DNA of 64,000 nucleotides from Sphingobacteriales bacterium. GTDB lineage: Bacteria; Bacteroidota; Bacteroidia; Sphingobacteriales; Sphingobacteriaceae. The position numbers and the translations under genes are program-made. Below the pieces are notes generated by a model. It was not told where the DNA came from and ran no database searches. It was given only the letters and a program-made list of their open reading frames with translations. Positions 31,053-39,971 of the stretch are shown here, piece by piece. The stretch's first letter is position 1. Each line of letters opens with the position of its first letter. Location: contig RDYW01000035.1 of assembly GCA_004293485.1 (NCBI GenBank), positions 28,499 through 92,498 on the forward strand. The letters are read 5' to 3'.

Positions 31053-31712
31053 ATGAGAAAAATTACATTTATTTTTTTGTTAACGTTATTAATTAACTAT
31101 TCTAATGCTCAAACTGTTGGTATAGTGTACAATATTAATCCAACAATGGGGTACTCTTTTTGTAAGGGACTGTTTAAATTTGAGGTATTAAACCAACATG
31201 ATTTAAACTATAATGTGGTTAATTATATTGAGAGTTATATGAATATTAAAAAAATACCTAACAAAATTTTTGATGATTTTGATTTTAGTGCTATTGAATA
31301 CTTTACTGAAAGAATTAAATTAAAGAAAATGGCCGAGTATGTTGAAAATTTTTGTGAAAAAAATAATTTAGACAGAATTATTATATTAAGAAAAAATAAT
31401 GCTTATACGAGTACAGATTTTATGAAAACATTACACAATTTCGAACACGATTTGGGAATTATAACGTTTAATTTGGAAAAGAAAAAAACATTGTTGTATT
31501 ATAACTATGTTATCATAAATTATACCAAAGGTAGTAGAAAATTTGAAGCAGTTTTGCGTTCAAATTATAAATCTCAAAAATTTGAAGAACCAATTTTTGA
31601 TAGTGTAAAACTTAATTTGGTTAATAACAATGTTTTTAACTATCATGTAATTGAATATAATAGCATAATTAATAGATTTCTTGATGAAAGTATTCCCTTC
31701 GTCTTGGAATAG
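31053..31712 (+). CDS. exported protein of unknown function
   Basis: The 219-residue product starts with a signal peptide (MRKITFIFLLTLLINYSNAQ). The mature part is lysine- and asparagine-rich, with no domain I recognise. The pattern of strands (DRIIILRKNN, TLLYYNYVIINYTKG) suggests an alpha/beta fold. Its codon use is more AT-rich than the neighbours, which fits a lineage-specific gene. It is convergent with priA. Confidence 0.65.
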   Translation: MRKITFIFLLTLLINYSNAQTVGIVYNINPTMGYSFCKGLFKFEVLNQHDLNYNVVNYIESYMNIKKIPNKIFDDFDFSAIEYFTERIKLKKMAEYVENFCEKNNLDRIIILRKNNAYTSTDFMKTLHNFEHDLGIITFNLEKKKTLLYYNYVIINYTKGSRKFEAVLRSNYKSQKFEEPIFDSVKLNLVNNNVFNYHVIEYNSIINRFLDESIPFVLE

Positions 31713-31724
31713 TACCTTTTTCTA

Positions 31725-34202
31725 TTAATAAGGATCTACATCAACACTTAAAAAAGCACCTTTATTTAGTTTGTTTTCGTAAAAAGAAATAATTTTAAGA
31801 TGAAGTATTTCTTTAACTTTAACTATAGATTGTGTTTGCTTATCTACCTTTATCATAATGGTTTGTATATAATAAGTGCGTATGCGGCCCACCAAGGGTA
31901 TTTGTGGGCCTAAAACTTTATCGCCCAAAACTTTGCGAAGTTCGATGGCAAAATAATCGGCAATGGCTTGTAGCTTTAAAAAATCTTTGTGCTTCACATC
32001 AATTTGTATAATGCGGGTGTAAGGCGGGTAGGCAAACTGTTTGCGTTCGGCAAGTTCATCGCTAAACATCCCATCAAAATCATTATCAACCACTTGTTGT
32101 AAAATGCGGTTTTTAACATCGTAAGCCTGTATAATTACTTTGCCTTGTTTATCCCTTCGGCCTGCCCTACCTGCCACTTGGGCAAGCATTTGGTAGGTAC
32201 GTTCGTAAGCCCTAAAATCTGGAAACTTTAGCATCGTATCGGCATTTATAATGCCAATGGTGCTTACATTTCCAAAATCTAAACCCTTGGCTACCATTTG
32301 TGTACCTACCAAAATATCTATTTTACCTTCTTCAAAAGTGCTTAAAATATGTTGGTGGCCGTTTTTGTTTCGGGTGGTATCGTAATCCATCCTACCTACA
32401 TTAAAGTTGGGCAAAAGTATTTTAATATCGTCTTCTATTTTTTCGGTTCCGTAGCCTTTTTGTATTATATGGGTGCTTCCGCAGGCTAGGCATTTTACAA
32501 TGTTATCTTCTTGGTAGCCACAGTAATGGCAGTGCATTTTATTGCTTGTTTTGTGGTAAGTTAAGCTAACATCGCAGTTAATGCACTTGGGGGTGTTGCC
32601 ACAAGTTTTACAAATTAAAATGGGCACATAGCCACGGCGGTTTTGGAACATTATTACCTGTTCTTTTTTGGCCAAAGCCTGCTCCATCTCGGTTAACAGC
32701 AGGGTGGTAAAGTTTTCTTTAATGAGTTTTTTTTGCGTTTCATCAGCAATGCTGGCCACTTCTATTTTGGGCATTTGCACTCCGCCATAGCGTTTTAATA
32801 ATTTTACCAAGCCATATTTACCAGTTGTGGCATTAAAATAAGTTTCGATAGATGGCGTTGCCGAACCTAGCAATATATGCGCTTTATGCATACCAGCAAG
32901 CACAATTGCGGTATCGCGAGCGTTGTAACGTGGTGAAGGGTCGTACTGTTTATAACTGGCTTCGTGTTCTTCGTCTACAATTATTAAACCCAAATTTACA
33001 AACGGCAAAAACACGGCCGACCTTGCACCTAACACCACCTTACATTCGTTTTTAAGTACTTTTTGCCAAACTTCGGCCCGCTCGTTATCGTTAAATTTAC
33101 TGTGGTAAACCACAATTTTATCGGCAAAGTATTTTTTTAAGCGTTCGATAATTTGGGTGGTAAGGGCAATTTCGGGCAATAGGTACAATACCTGTTTGCC
33201 TTGCGCAATGGCTTCCTCAATTAAGCGTATATAAATTTGGGTTTTGCCCGATGCCGTTACGCCGTATAACAGCGTTACAGGCAGCGTGTTAAAATAATGC
33301 CGAATGGCTTTTAAGGCCACATCTTGGTAGGCGTTTAGGGTAAAAGTGTGGGTAAGTTCGTCGTCGTATTTGGTTAATCGGCTTACAATTTTATAATCGG
33401 CTATAAAAATATCTTTGTCAATTAAAGCTTTTATAATAGCTGGCGTTGCGCCGCTGGCATCTGTTAGTTGTGCTTTGGTAATTTCGGGATTTTGTTTGCT
33501 TAACTGCAAGTAAGCCAGTAAAACATCTAATTGTTTGGGTGCTTTTTCTAACAAAGCAAATAGTTGTTTTAAAGCTTCGGGGTTTTTATACGCTTGGTTT
33601 AAGCCTATTAATGCAATGGTTTTGGGTTTGTATTTTTGGTTTATTTCCTCAAAAATAAAAATAGCTTTTTTATCAAACAACGAGCGAAGTATAGAAAATA
33701 CATTTTTTTGCCCCAATATTTTATTTATATCGCTTACTAGCAGTTCTTTTTGGATTTCTAAAGCTTCAACTACCACAAACTCTTTATCGTTCAACTCCGA
33801 TTTATCGTAATCGCCCTCGCTGTTTAAAACTATACGGGTTTCGCTGGCCAGTTTTAATGCAGCTGGTAAGGCGGCTTGCATTACTTCGCCCAAATGGCAC
33901 ATATAATAATTGGCCATCCAATGCCAAAGGTTTAGTTGGGTGGGGTTTACAATAGGTTGGTCGTCGATAATATCTAATAAATATTTGGCTTCGTAACGCT
34001 CGGGCGGATTTTGGCTTACCGATAAAATAATGGCGGTATAAATTTTACTTTTGCCAAACTGTACCACGGTTCGTTTACCAATTTCAGCCTTATTATTTAG
34101 CTCGAAAGGTACACGGTATGTAAACGTATTGGCTACCGCTAAAGGTAAAATTACTTCTACAAATAGGGTTTTTCTACCTATGGCTTCTTCAAAATCTATC
34201 AT
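31725..34202 (-). CDS. priA: primosomal protein N' (replication restart helicase)
   Basis: The 825-residue helicase restarts stalled replication forks. The N-terminal 3'-DNA-binding domain (VEVILPLAVANTFTYRVP) is present. The helicase core has GVTASGKT near residue 313 and VDEEHEASYK near 407. The zinc-binding insert carries CKTCGNTPKCINC and CHYCG...CLACGS, and the C-terminal lobe contains the typical QVAGRAGR. It overlaps the upstream DUF423 gene by 4 bp. Confidence 0.97.
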   Translation of the reverse strand: MIDFEEAIGRKTLFVEVILPLAVANTFTYRVPFELNNKAEIGKRTVVQFGKSKIYTAIILSVSQNPPERYEAKYLLDIIDDQPIVNPTQLNLWHWMANYYMCHLGEVMQAALPAALKLASETRIVLNSEGDYDKSELNDKEFVVVEALEIQKELLVSDINKILGQKNVFSILRSLFDKKAIFIFEEINQKYKPKTIALIGLNQAYKNPEALKQLFALLEKAPKQLDVLLAYLQLSKQNPEITKAQLTDASGATPAIIKALIDKDIFIADYKIVSRLTKYDDELTHTFTLNAYQDVALKAIRHYFNTLPVTLLYGVTASGKTQIYIRLIEEAIAQGKQVLYLLPEIALTTQIIERLKKYFADKIVVYHSKFNDNERAEVWQKVLKNECKVVLGARSAVFLPFVNLGLIIVDEEHEASYKQYDPSPRYNARDTAIVLAGMHKAHILLGSATPSIETYFNATTGKYGLVKLLKRYGGVQMPKIEVASIADETQKKLIKENFTTLLLTEMEQALAKKEQVIMFQNRRGYVPILICKTCGNTPKCINCDVSLTYHKTSNKMHCHYCGYQEDNIVKCLACGSTHIIQKGYGTEKIEDDIKILLPNFNVGRMDYDTTRNKNGHQHILSTFEEGKIDILVGTQMVAKGLDFGNVSTIGIINADTMLKFPDFRAYERTYQMLAQVAGRAGRRDKQGKVIIQAYDVKNRILQQVVDNDFDGMFSDELAERKQFAYPPYTRIIQIDVKHKDFLKLQAIADYFAIELRKVLGDKVLGPQIPLVGRIRTYYIQTIMIKVDKQTQSIVKVKEILHLKIISFYENKLNKGAFLSVDVDPY

Positions 34203-34588
34203 TTATTGGTTTTTAATACGCCAAATAAAAGGCTAAGCCATCCCACTATAAAAAACAAACCACCAATGGGAGTTATTGGGCCTAAATATTTTAACCAAGG
34301 TGCGCCTAAAAAATCTTTTAAAGCCAATACATATAACGAACCCGAAAACAGCAGTATGCCCAGCACAAAACCGTAAAAACTTATTTTTAGGTAATTTAGT
34401 TTTAAATCGCTTAAAGCGGATAAAAAAAGTAAGGCAAAAGTATGGTAAAAATGGTACTGTACGCCTGTTTGCCATACGGTTAGCATATCGGGCGAAACTA
34501 TTTTTTTTAAACTATGTGCGCCAAAAGCACCTAAAATTACGGCTATTAAACCTAAAATTGCTGCCCAAATGAGTATTGTTTTTTTCAT
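34199..34588 (-). CDS. DUF423 family inner-membrane protein
   Basis: The 129-residue protein has four hydrophobic segments and the DUF423 (YgdD) hallmarks: LGAFGAHSLKK near the N terminus, TGVQYHFYHTFALL, FSGSLYVLAL and ITPIGGLFFIVGW. The function of the family is unknown. The 4-bp overlap of its end with the priA start indicates translational coupling. Confidence 0.92.
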   Translation of the reverse strand: MKKTILIWAAILGLIAVILGAFGAHSLKKIVSPDMLTVWQTGVQYHFYHTFALLFLSALSDLKLNYLKISFYGFVLGILLFSGSLYVLALKDFLGAPWLKYLGPITPIGGLFFIVGWLSLLFGVLKTNK

Positions 34589-34776
34589 TTTATGTTGATG
34601 ATGTTGCTAAGGTAATAAAAGCTGAGTGGGTTTTTAAATAGGATTTTAATTAGAGGGTTGTGAAATTGAAAATTACTTTTTTTTACTCTTCTAAATTACC
34701 CCTTAAAGTTGATATGGCATATATTGGATAAACAAGTGGTAAGCACTATTGTAACAACGATTACATTAAAACCAGG

Positions 34777-34889
34777 GCTGTAGTACGGTTTGGGTATTGG
34801 TGTTGGTGGGGATTTTTTAGCACTAAACTTCATTAGATGCACAAAGCTTCATATAAGTACTGAAACCGCTTTTGCAAAACGGTAGTGCG
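34777..34889 (+). repeat. imperfect palindrome downstream of the defence island (copy A)
   Basis: The element runs from CTGTAGTACGGTTTGGG to CCGCTTTTGCAAAACGG and TAGTGCG. Its two ends are imperfectly complementary, and its middle contains GATTTTTTAGCACTAAA and GCACAAAGCTTCATATAAG. The same layout with matching blocks is found at 55,551-55,688. It lies in the 423-bp gap (34,589-35,011) between the DUF423 gene and the end of the GIY-YIG gene. The rest of that gap shows no gene. Confidence 0.55.
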
Positions 34890-35011
34890 TTCTGTTTTCT
34901 TTTTCGGTCGTTTGTTAGCTTTGGCCAAGACATACTCTTAAGCAATTTTTGGTTTGTGAGTTGGATGGTGCAAATTGAAAATGTGTATGGCTTTTAGGGT
35001 TGGCATTTGTA

Positions 35012-36217
35012 CTATTTTAATTTAATATTCTTTATCAAATGGTTGTATTCGTAATTCACAATGTTTTCATTTAAAATTAATTGGATTGTTTCTTCGATTA
35101 CCTCAAAAGGCACTACAAACCATTCTCTTGGATTTAGTCTTTGTCCTTTTTCATTAAACAAGTCAATATCTAAACAAGCATTGGCAAAAAAACGATGTAA
35201 AAGACTTTCTAATTTGTAGGCATTTCTGTTATACACTTTGTAAGTCGCAACTTTTTGAACTTCCGCAAATAAGTAGGTGGCTTCGTGTTTAGCATTTTTT
35301 ATTCTGTCATCTACAGAATTACTGGCAAAACCAACTTTATACAAGTCTTTAATATTTGCTATTTGTGAGTTGGTTGATTTTGTTTTCAATACGTAAATCC
35401 AACCCGATGGTATATCTTCTTCCTTTACAAGCCCTGTATTCACAAACAAATCTTGTTGAATATTATCATAAGTGTTCGTAATCATTTTACCATTATTGTA
35501 TAACGATTTACCTAATGAACGATACCACATATTGCTCAATGTTGCATTTTCAAAAATTGTTCTAGTTCTTCCGTCCTTTCTACTAAGAGTACTTTCTTTT
35601 AAATTTTCTTGTTCTCTATTCCAACGCACTTTTTCTAAAAATAAAAGTAAACCATCTAAAACATAAAATTGACCTTCCAATAGGTGCTTTTCGACATCTT
35701 TAAATTCAAGAATCTTACTTTTACCCTCTTTAATTTCTTTATGCACTTTTTGAAACATTGCCTCATACTTTTCAAACTCCTTTTCCTTTAGCGGTTTTCG
35801 TTGTGCAACAAAATCTGCTTCAGCTCTATCTGCAGGTCTAGGCGTATGCTTGAACTTGAAAATATCTAAGTCTTTGTCAGCGTATAATAAGCCTAAATCA
35901 TCATCATTTAAAATGTCATCAATAGTTTGTTTTTCCATTTCTACATAACCCAAAAGGTTATGCCTGTCGAATGGTTTTAGAACTTTCTTTCGAGCTTCAT
36001 TTTCTCTAAAATTCTTCAACTTTGCCATCAATCCATATTCTGACATACTAGACTTGTTAGGCTCTCTTTTGTTTTTATCGTAGAAGGCGTTTATCTCTTC
36101 AAACGAATCTATAAGCCGGTCATTATCTGACTTTATAGTTGGAGCTTTGGCTTTTGAATCTAATAATCCAAAATCATCATCATCAAAAATGTCATCAATA
36201 GTTAGCTTTTTAGCCAT
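35012..36217 (-). CDS. GIY-YIG nuclease-domain protein (T5orf172 type)
   Basis: The last third of this 401-residue protein carries a GIY-YIG fold: GWIYVLKTKS, then LYKVGFASNSVDDRI with the conserved Arg, and YKLESLLHRFF with the metal-binding Glu, followed by NPREWFVVP, as in T5orf172/MUG113 proteins. The N-terminal part has a duplicated short motif, TIDDIFDDDDFGLL (6-19) and TIDDILNDDDLGLL (near 97-110), perhaps a docking segment. It overlaps the helicase gene by 8 bp and is the last gene of the island operon. It may supply the DNA-cutting activity of the system; that is inferred. Confidence 0.82.
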   Translation of the reverse strand: MAKKLTIDDIFDDDDFGLLDSKAKAPTIKSDNDRLIDSFEEINAFYDKNKREPNKSSMSEYGLMAKLKNFRENEARKKVLKPFDRHNLLGYVEMEKQTIDDILNDDDLGLLYADKDLDIFKFKHTPRPADRAEADFVAQRKPLKEKEFEKYEAMFQKVHKEIKEGKSKILEFKDVEKHLLEGQFYVLDGLLLFLEKVRWNREQENLKESTLSRKDGRTRTIFENATLSNMWYRSLGKSLYNNGKMITNTYDNIQQDLFVNTGLVKEEDIPSGWIYVLKTKSTNSQIANIKDLYKVGFASNSVDDRIKNAKHEATYLFAEVQKVATYKVYNRNAYKLESLLHRFFANACLDIDLFNEKGQRLNPREWFVVPFEVIEETIQLILNENIVNYEYNHLIKNIKLK

Positions 36218-38174
36218 TTGCCAATGTTTTTCTACGTTTTAATTCTCTTAAAAATACTAATGCTTCTGCCATTCTTTTTTCTTTGTAGTCAAATGCTTGA
36301 ATATTGGGTTGCTCTCCATTGTTGTTTTTTACCCATTCTTTGATTTTTGGCCATAACAAAATGGCTTCTTCTTCGGTCATTTCAAACTTGGTAGATTGAA
36401 TATGCTCGTCTATCATTTTTAAAACTTGTGTGGTTACCGATTTTGATAAAATTTCAAATGCTTTTTGAAAAGGATTTATTCTGTCAATTAAATCAATGTG
36501 GATTTCATCAATATTGATAAAACTACCTGCTCCTCTGATAAATCTCTTATCTCCTTGTTCTTCAATCGTACTGTTTTTTATTACAGAATCAATTACTACG
36601 TGTTGCCTAACTGCTTCTACATCGTCATCACTCAAATCGGGATATATTTCTCGTATGATTTTAGGAATTAAAACCGTATTGATAACCTCTGGTTCTACAT
36701 TGCCTGGCATTGCTTTTAGCATTTGCGGGTTTTGCAACAGTTTTGCTTTCAAATCATTCAAATCGGTTTCAATAATGTCTTTGGCTCTTTGGGAAGTGGG
36801 TAATTTGAAACCTCTTATTTTAAGTGTAGTTTCATTATCAGTTTCGTCTTCATCATCATCCTCTTTTTTAAGTTTGAATTTGAAGTTGGGAGCCAAAACT
36901 TGCTCCATTAGCAAAGAGGCTGTAATGGCTTTGAGCATATTGTTTACCGAAAGTTTTACTTCATCATTTTCTGCATCTGGTTGCGCAATAAGGTTGGTAA
37001 ATTGTGCGTGTGTTTTATTGCTACTGTCTCTGGTAGCTCTGCCTATAATTTGAATAATTTCGGTGAGCGAACCTCTGTAACCTATGGTAAGAGCGTGTTG
37101 GCAATACGGCCAGTCAAAGCCCTCTTTTGCCATGCCCAAAGCAATAATAATATCAATATCATCTGCCGATTTTACTTCTCGTAGATAGGCACTTATTTTA
37201 TCTCTTGATTTTGGGTTGTCCTGAACTAAATCGGCAACTTTCAACATTTTGCCTGTTTTATGGCTTTTGATGTGCAAAACACCAGTTTTTTCATCTTGAA
37301 ACTCTAATTCTCCTAAAACATCAATGATATGATTGACTTCTTCATTTTTCTGTTTAGAAGATTCAGCGGCGTTCACACTTGGTATGTGAATAATTGTTTT
37401 AAGATTTTCGTCAAGTATTTCTGCCAAAGCTGAAATTCCCGTTTCAGGATTCTTTTTAAAATACCTGCCTGTGTAAAAATGATAGCCAATTCCTAATGAT
37501 TTTAAGTACTCGTAACCGTTCAATTGTTGGTAGTACGAATAAGTTACTTTCGTAAATTTTTCTTCATCTTCTGGCATTAAAACGGGTACACTATCGCCTC
37601 TAAAATAAGAACCTGTCATTGCCACAATATGAGCCGTTGAGTTTTTCATTATGCTTTTTAGCACTTGACCTAAGATATTGTCGCCCTCGGCAGATACGTG
37701 ATGAAATTCATCAATAGCGACCAAAGTATCATCCAATTTTTTCACATCTAAACCATCAAACGCAAAACGTAATGTTGCGTGTGTGCAAACCAAAATGGGT
37801 TCGTCCGATTCCAAAAAGTTTAAAAAAGCTGTTACCTTACTTTTTTCTTCGCCTGGTGTACAAAGATTGTATTTTGGGTTTGGATGCCAATCGGCAAAAA
37901 AACCATATTTTTTTAATGCAGTTATGCCAAAAGAGGCTCCAATAGATTTTTCAGGTACGGCAACAATTACTTTTTTGATGCCTTGATGGTGTAATTTGTG
38001 CAAAGCAATATACATCAAAGCTCTTGATTTACCAGATGCTGGCGGTGCTTTAAGTAATAAGTATTGAGCAGTTTTACCCTCATAAGCTTTCTCCTGCATT
38101 TCTCGCATCCCCAATGCATTGGTGCTTTTGCTTTTTCCTGTTTGGGCGTAGGTTACTTCGATTAAATTTGGCAT
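36210..38174 (-). CDS. DExH-box superfamily 2 helicase of the defence island
   Basis: The 654-residue protein has Walker A APPASGKS (43-50), the DEFH motif II near residue 150, MTGSY (motif III position) and QIIGRATRDS (motif VI). The architecture is that of SF2 helicases related to restriction and repair translocases. It overlaps the nuclease gene by 8 bp and lies 147 bp after the ATP-binding protein gene. In this setting it probably translocates on or remodels invading DNA. Confidence 0.88.
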   Translation of the reverse strand: MPNLIEVTYAQTGKSKSTNALGMREMQEKAYEGKTAQYLLLKAPPASGKSRALMYIALHKLHHQGIKKVIVAVPEKSIGASFGITALKKYGFFADWHPNPKYNLCTPGEEKSKVTAFLNFLESDEPILVCTHATLRFAFDGLDVKKLDDTLVAIDEFHHVSAEGDNILGQVLKSIMKNSTAHIVAMTGSYFRGDSVPVLMPEDEEKFTKVTYSYYQQLNGYEYLKSLGIGYHFYTGRYFKKNPETGISALAEILDENLKTIIHIPSVNAAESSKQKNEEVNHIIDVLGELEFQDEKTGVLHIKSHKTGKMLKVADLVQDNPKSRDKISAYLREVKSADDIDIIIALGMAKEGFDWPYCQHALTIGYRGSLTEIIQIIGRATRDSSNKTHAQFTNLIAQPDAENDEVKLSVNNMLKAITASLLMEQVLAPNFKFKLKKEDDDEDETDNETTLKIRGFKLPTSQRAKDIIETDLNDLKAKLLQNPQMLKAMPGNVEPEVINTVLIPKIIREIYPDLSDDDVEAVRQHVVIDSVIKNSTIEEQGDKRFIRGAGSFINIDEIHIDLIDRINPFQKAFEILSKSVTTQVLKMIDEHIQSTKFEMTEEEAILLWPKIKEWVKNNNGEQPNIQAFDYKEKRMAEALVFLRELKRRKTLANG

Positions 38175-38321
38175 CTTTTTAATTTGTTTATTCAGTTGTT
38201 CGAAAATTTCGAATAACAGTGTTTATATTTTTAATTACAATAAGCTTAAAAATAAACACAAACAAACAACACATTGTAAATTAACTATTTAAGTGTTTTT
38301 GTTTTTGTTTTTATTTTTTAT

Positions 38322-39971
38322 TTATTTTTTTTTAGCCAATTCATAAATTCTATTTCGTTTTGCACCAGCAGTAATAACTTCTTGTTCTGCAACCAATTTG
38401 TAAACTGATTTTTGAACCTCATTTTCAGGTACGCCTTTCATTCGTTTCTTTATATCATTTAAAGAACTAACACCATTGTATTTTAAATCTTCTTTTATCA
38501 AAGCCTCTAACATGTAAGGTTCCATCGTTTTTAAAGAAGGTGTAATGTCTAATTTTGCTTGCTCAAAAAGTTTTGGATTTAACAAATATTGTGTGCCTTT
38601 CTTTTCACCGTGTGATACTATAATTTCTTTTTCTAAAAGTGTTCCAATCCAAGTGCGTGTTCGGTCATCATGTGCCAATAATAAATGTGAAGCTAACTGT
38701 GTGGCAGGCATTTTTTTATGCGAAGCTATAATGCCTAAAGTAATATATTCCTTTTGGTTCAGCGTATAGTGTTTATCAATATAGTCCAGAATAGAAATTA
38801 CATCCGGATTTAATGTTTTAGAATAAACTGTAACACTTACTTTTGTGAAATCACTTTCAATTTCAGGCATTGGTTTCGCATCTCTAGCCAATTTTTCATA
38901 TACCAAATCGTAACCAGAACCTTCCCCCTCCATCAATCTTAAATCAGACATGAGTTGAATCAAATGCGGATTTCTGCGTTGACGTTCATGTAAGATATTT
39001 TTTGAATTTACACCCAAAGGTAAGCTTCCTGGATTCGTAATCTTCATTCTGCCAGGATATACCTCAATAAAGATGTCGCCTGAAATAGTATATTTTTTGT
39101 GTGCTATTGCATTTACCAGTAGTTCACGAACTACTTCTTTGGCATATTGTCTGATAGTTTTACGAAACAATCCATCGGGCAACTCTGTGCTATAAGTAAG
39201 CTCAACAGCTTCTTTTTCTATCTCCAATAAAATTTCTTTAGGGCTGTGCAAATGGTAGTGCCATTCTTTTTTTCGTATTTTTTCGTCTCTATCGTTATAT
39301 ACAATATATTGGATAGTAACGGGGTAACTTAATCTTGCAATTTGAGCAGGCGTACCCAGCCACAAAACACCTAAATTGGTTAAAAAACCTTCAGGTGATA
39401 ACAGCTGATAAAAAGATAAAATCTCCTCATCTAATTTATCTTTTATAAATTCAGAAACTTTATTAGAGGTTCTTAAATCGGCTAACAAACCATTTATTTT
39501 GTTGAAATCGGCATTTGATAAACTTATTTTTTGTGCAGTAATAATTTCCCATTGAAAGGCTGTTTTTTCAGAAGCCAGATTCGTAAGTTCATCGCTACCA
39601 ACCGGGTAACAATTATCACTGATACGGATAAAAACTTTGCCCGATGAAGTTGTAGCTATAACACGGGTGGAAGGTTGAATATTAAGTGTAAAATATTCTC
39701 CACCATTTTCATGTGTTATAATATCGTTTGTAATAATACTAACACCATCTGTAAGCTGACGAAGGGATTTTACCAAATCATTGATATTTTCTTGCTGTAT
39801 TTTTTGCTTAAGTGGTGGGACATTTTGCTTATCTTCTATGCCAATAACAATTTCTCCCCCTTGAGCATTAGCAAAACAGACACAAGTTTCTGCCAAATCT
39901 CTATGATTAGCTTTGTCCCCAATTGCCTTTTTAAGACTTTTATAATCTCTATTTTTGTCTTCTACCCTCAT
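38322..39971 (-). CDS. AlbA_2/Schlafen-type ATP-binding protein
   Basis: The 549-residue protein starts with an AlbA_2 (formerly AAA_4) domain: the DLAETCVCFANAQGGEIVIG segment is characteristic. The centre has a GHKL/HATPase-like region (VVRELLVNAIAHKKY, ITNPGSLP, EGEGSGYDL). The C terminus contains winged-helix segments. Such proteins occur in defence islands and near methyltransferases. Its start overlaps the methyltransferase end by 4 bp (ATGA), so the two are coupled. Confidence 0.85.
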   Translation of the reverse strand: MRVEDKNRDYKSLKKAIGDKANHRDLAETCVCFANAQGGEIVIGIEDKQNVPPLKQKIQQENINDLVKSLRQLTDGVSIITNDIITHENGGEYFTLNIQPSTRVIATTSSGKVFIRISDNCYPVGSDELTNLASEKTAFQWEIITAQKISLSNADFNKINGLLADLRTSNKVSEFIKDKLDEEILSFYQLLSPEGFLTNLGVLWLGTPAQIARLSYPVTIQYIVYNDRDEKIRKKEWHYHLHSPKEILLEIEKEAVELTYSTELPDGLFRKTIRQYAKEVVRELLVNAIAHKKYTISGDIFIEVYPGRMKITNPGSLPLGVNSKNILHERQRRNPHLIQLMSDLRLMEGEGSGYDLVYEKLARDAKPMPEIESDFTKVSVTVYSKTLNPDVISILDYIDKHYTLNQKEYITLGIIASHKKMPATQLASHLLLAHDDRTRTWIGTLLEKEIIVSHGEKKGTQYLLNPKLFEQAKLDITPSLKTMEPYMLEALIKEDLKYNGVSSLNDIKKRMKGVPENEVQKSVYKLVAEQEVITAGAKRNRIYELAKKK

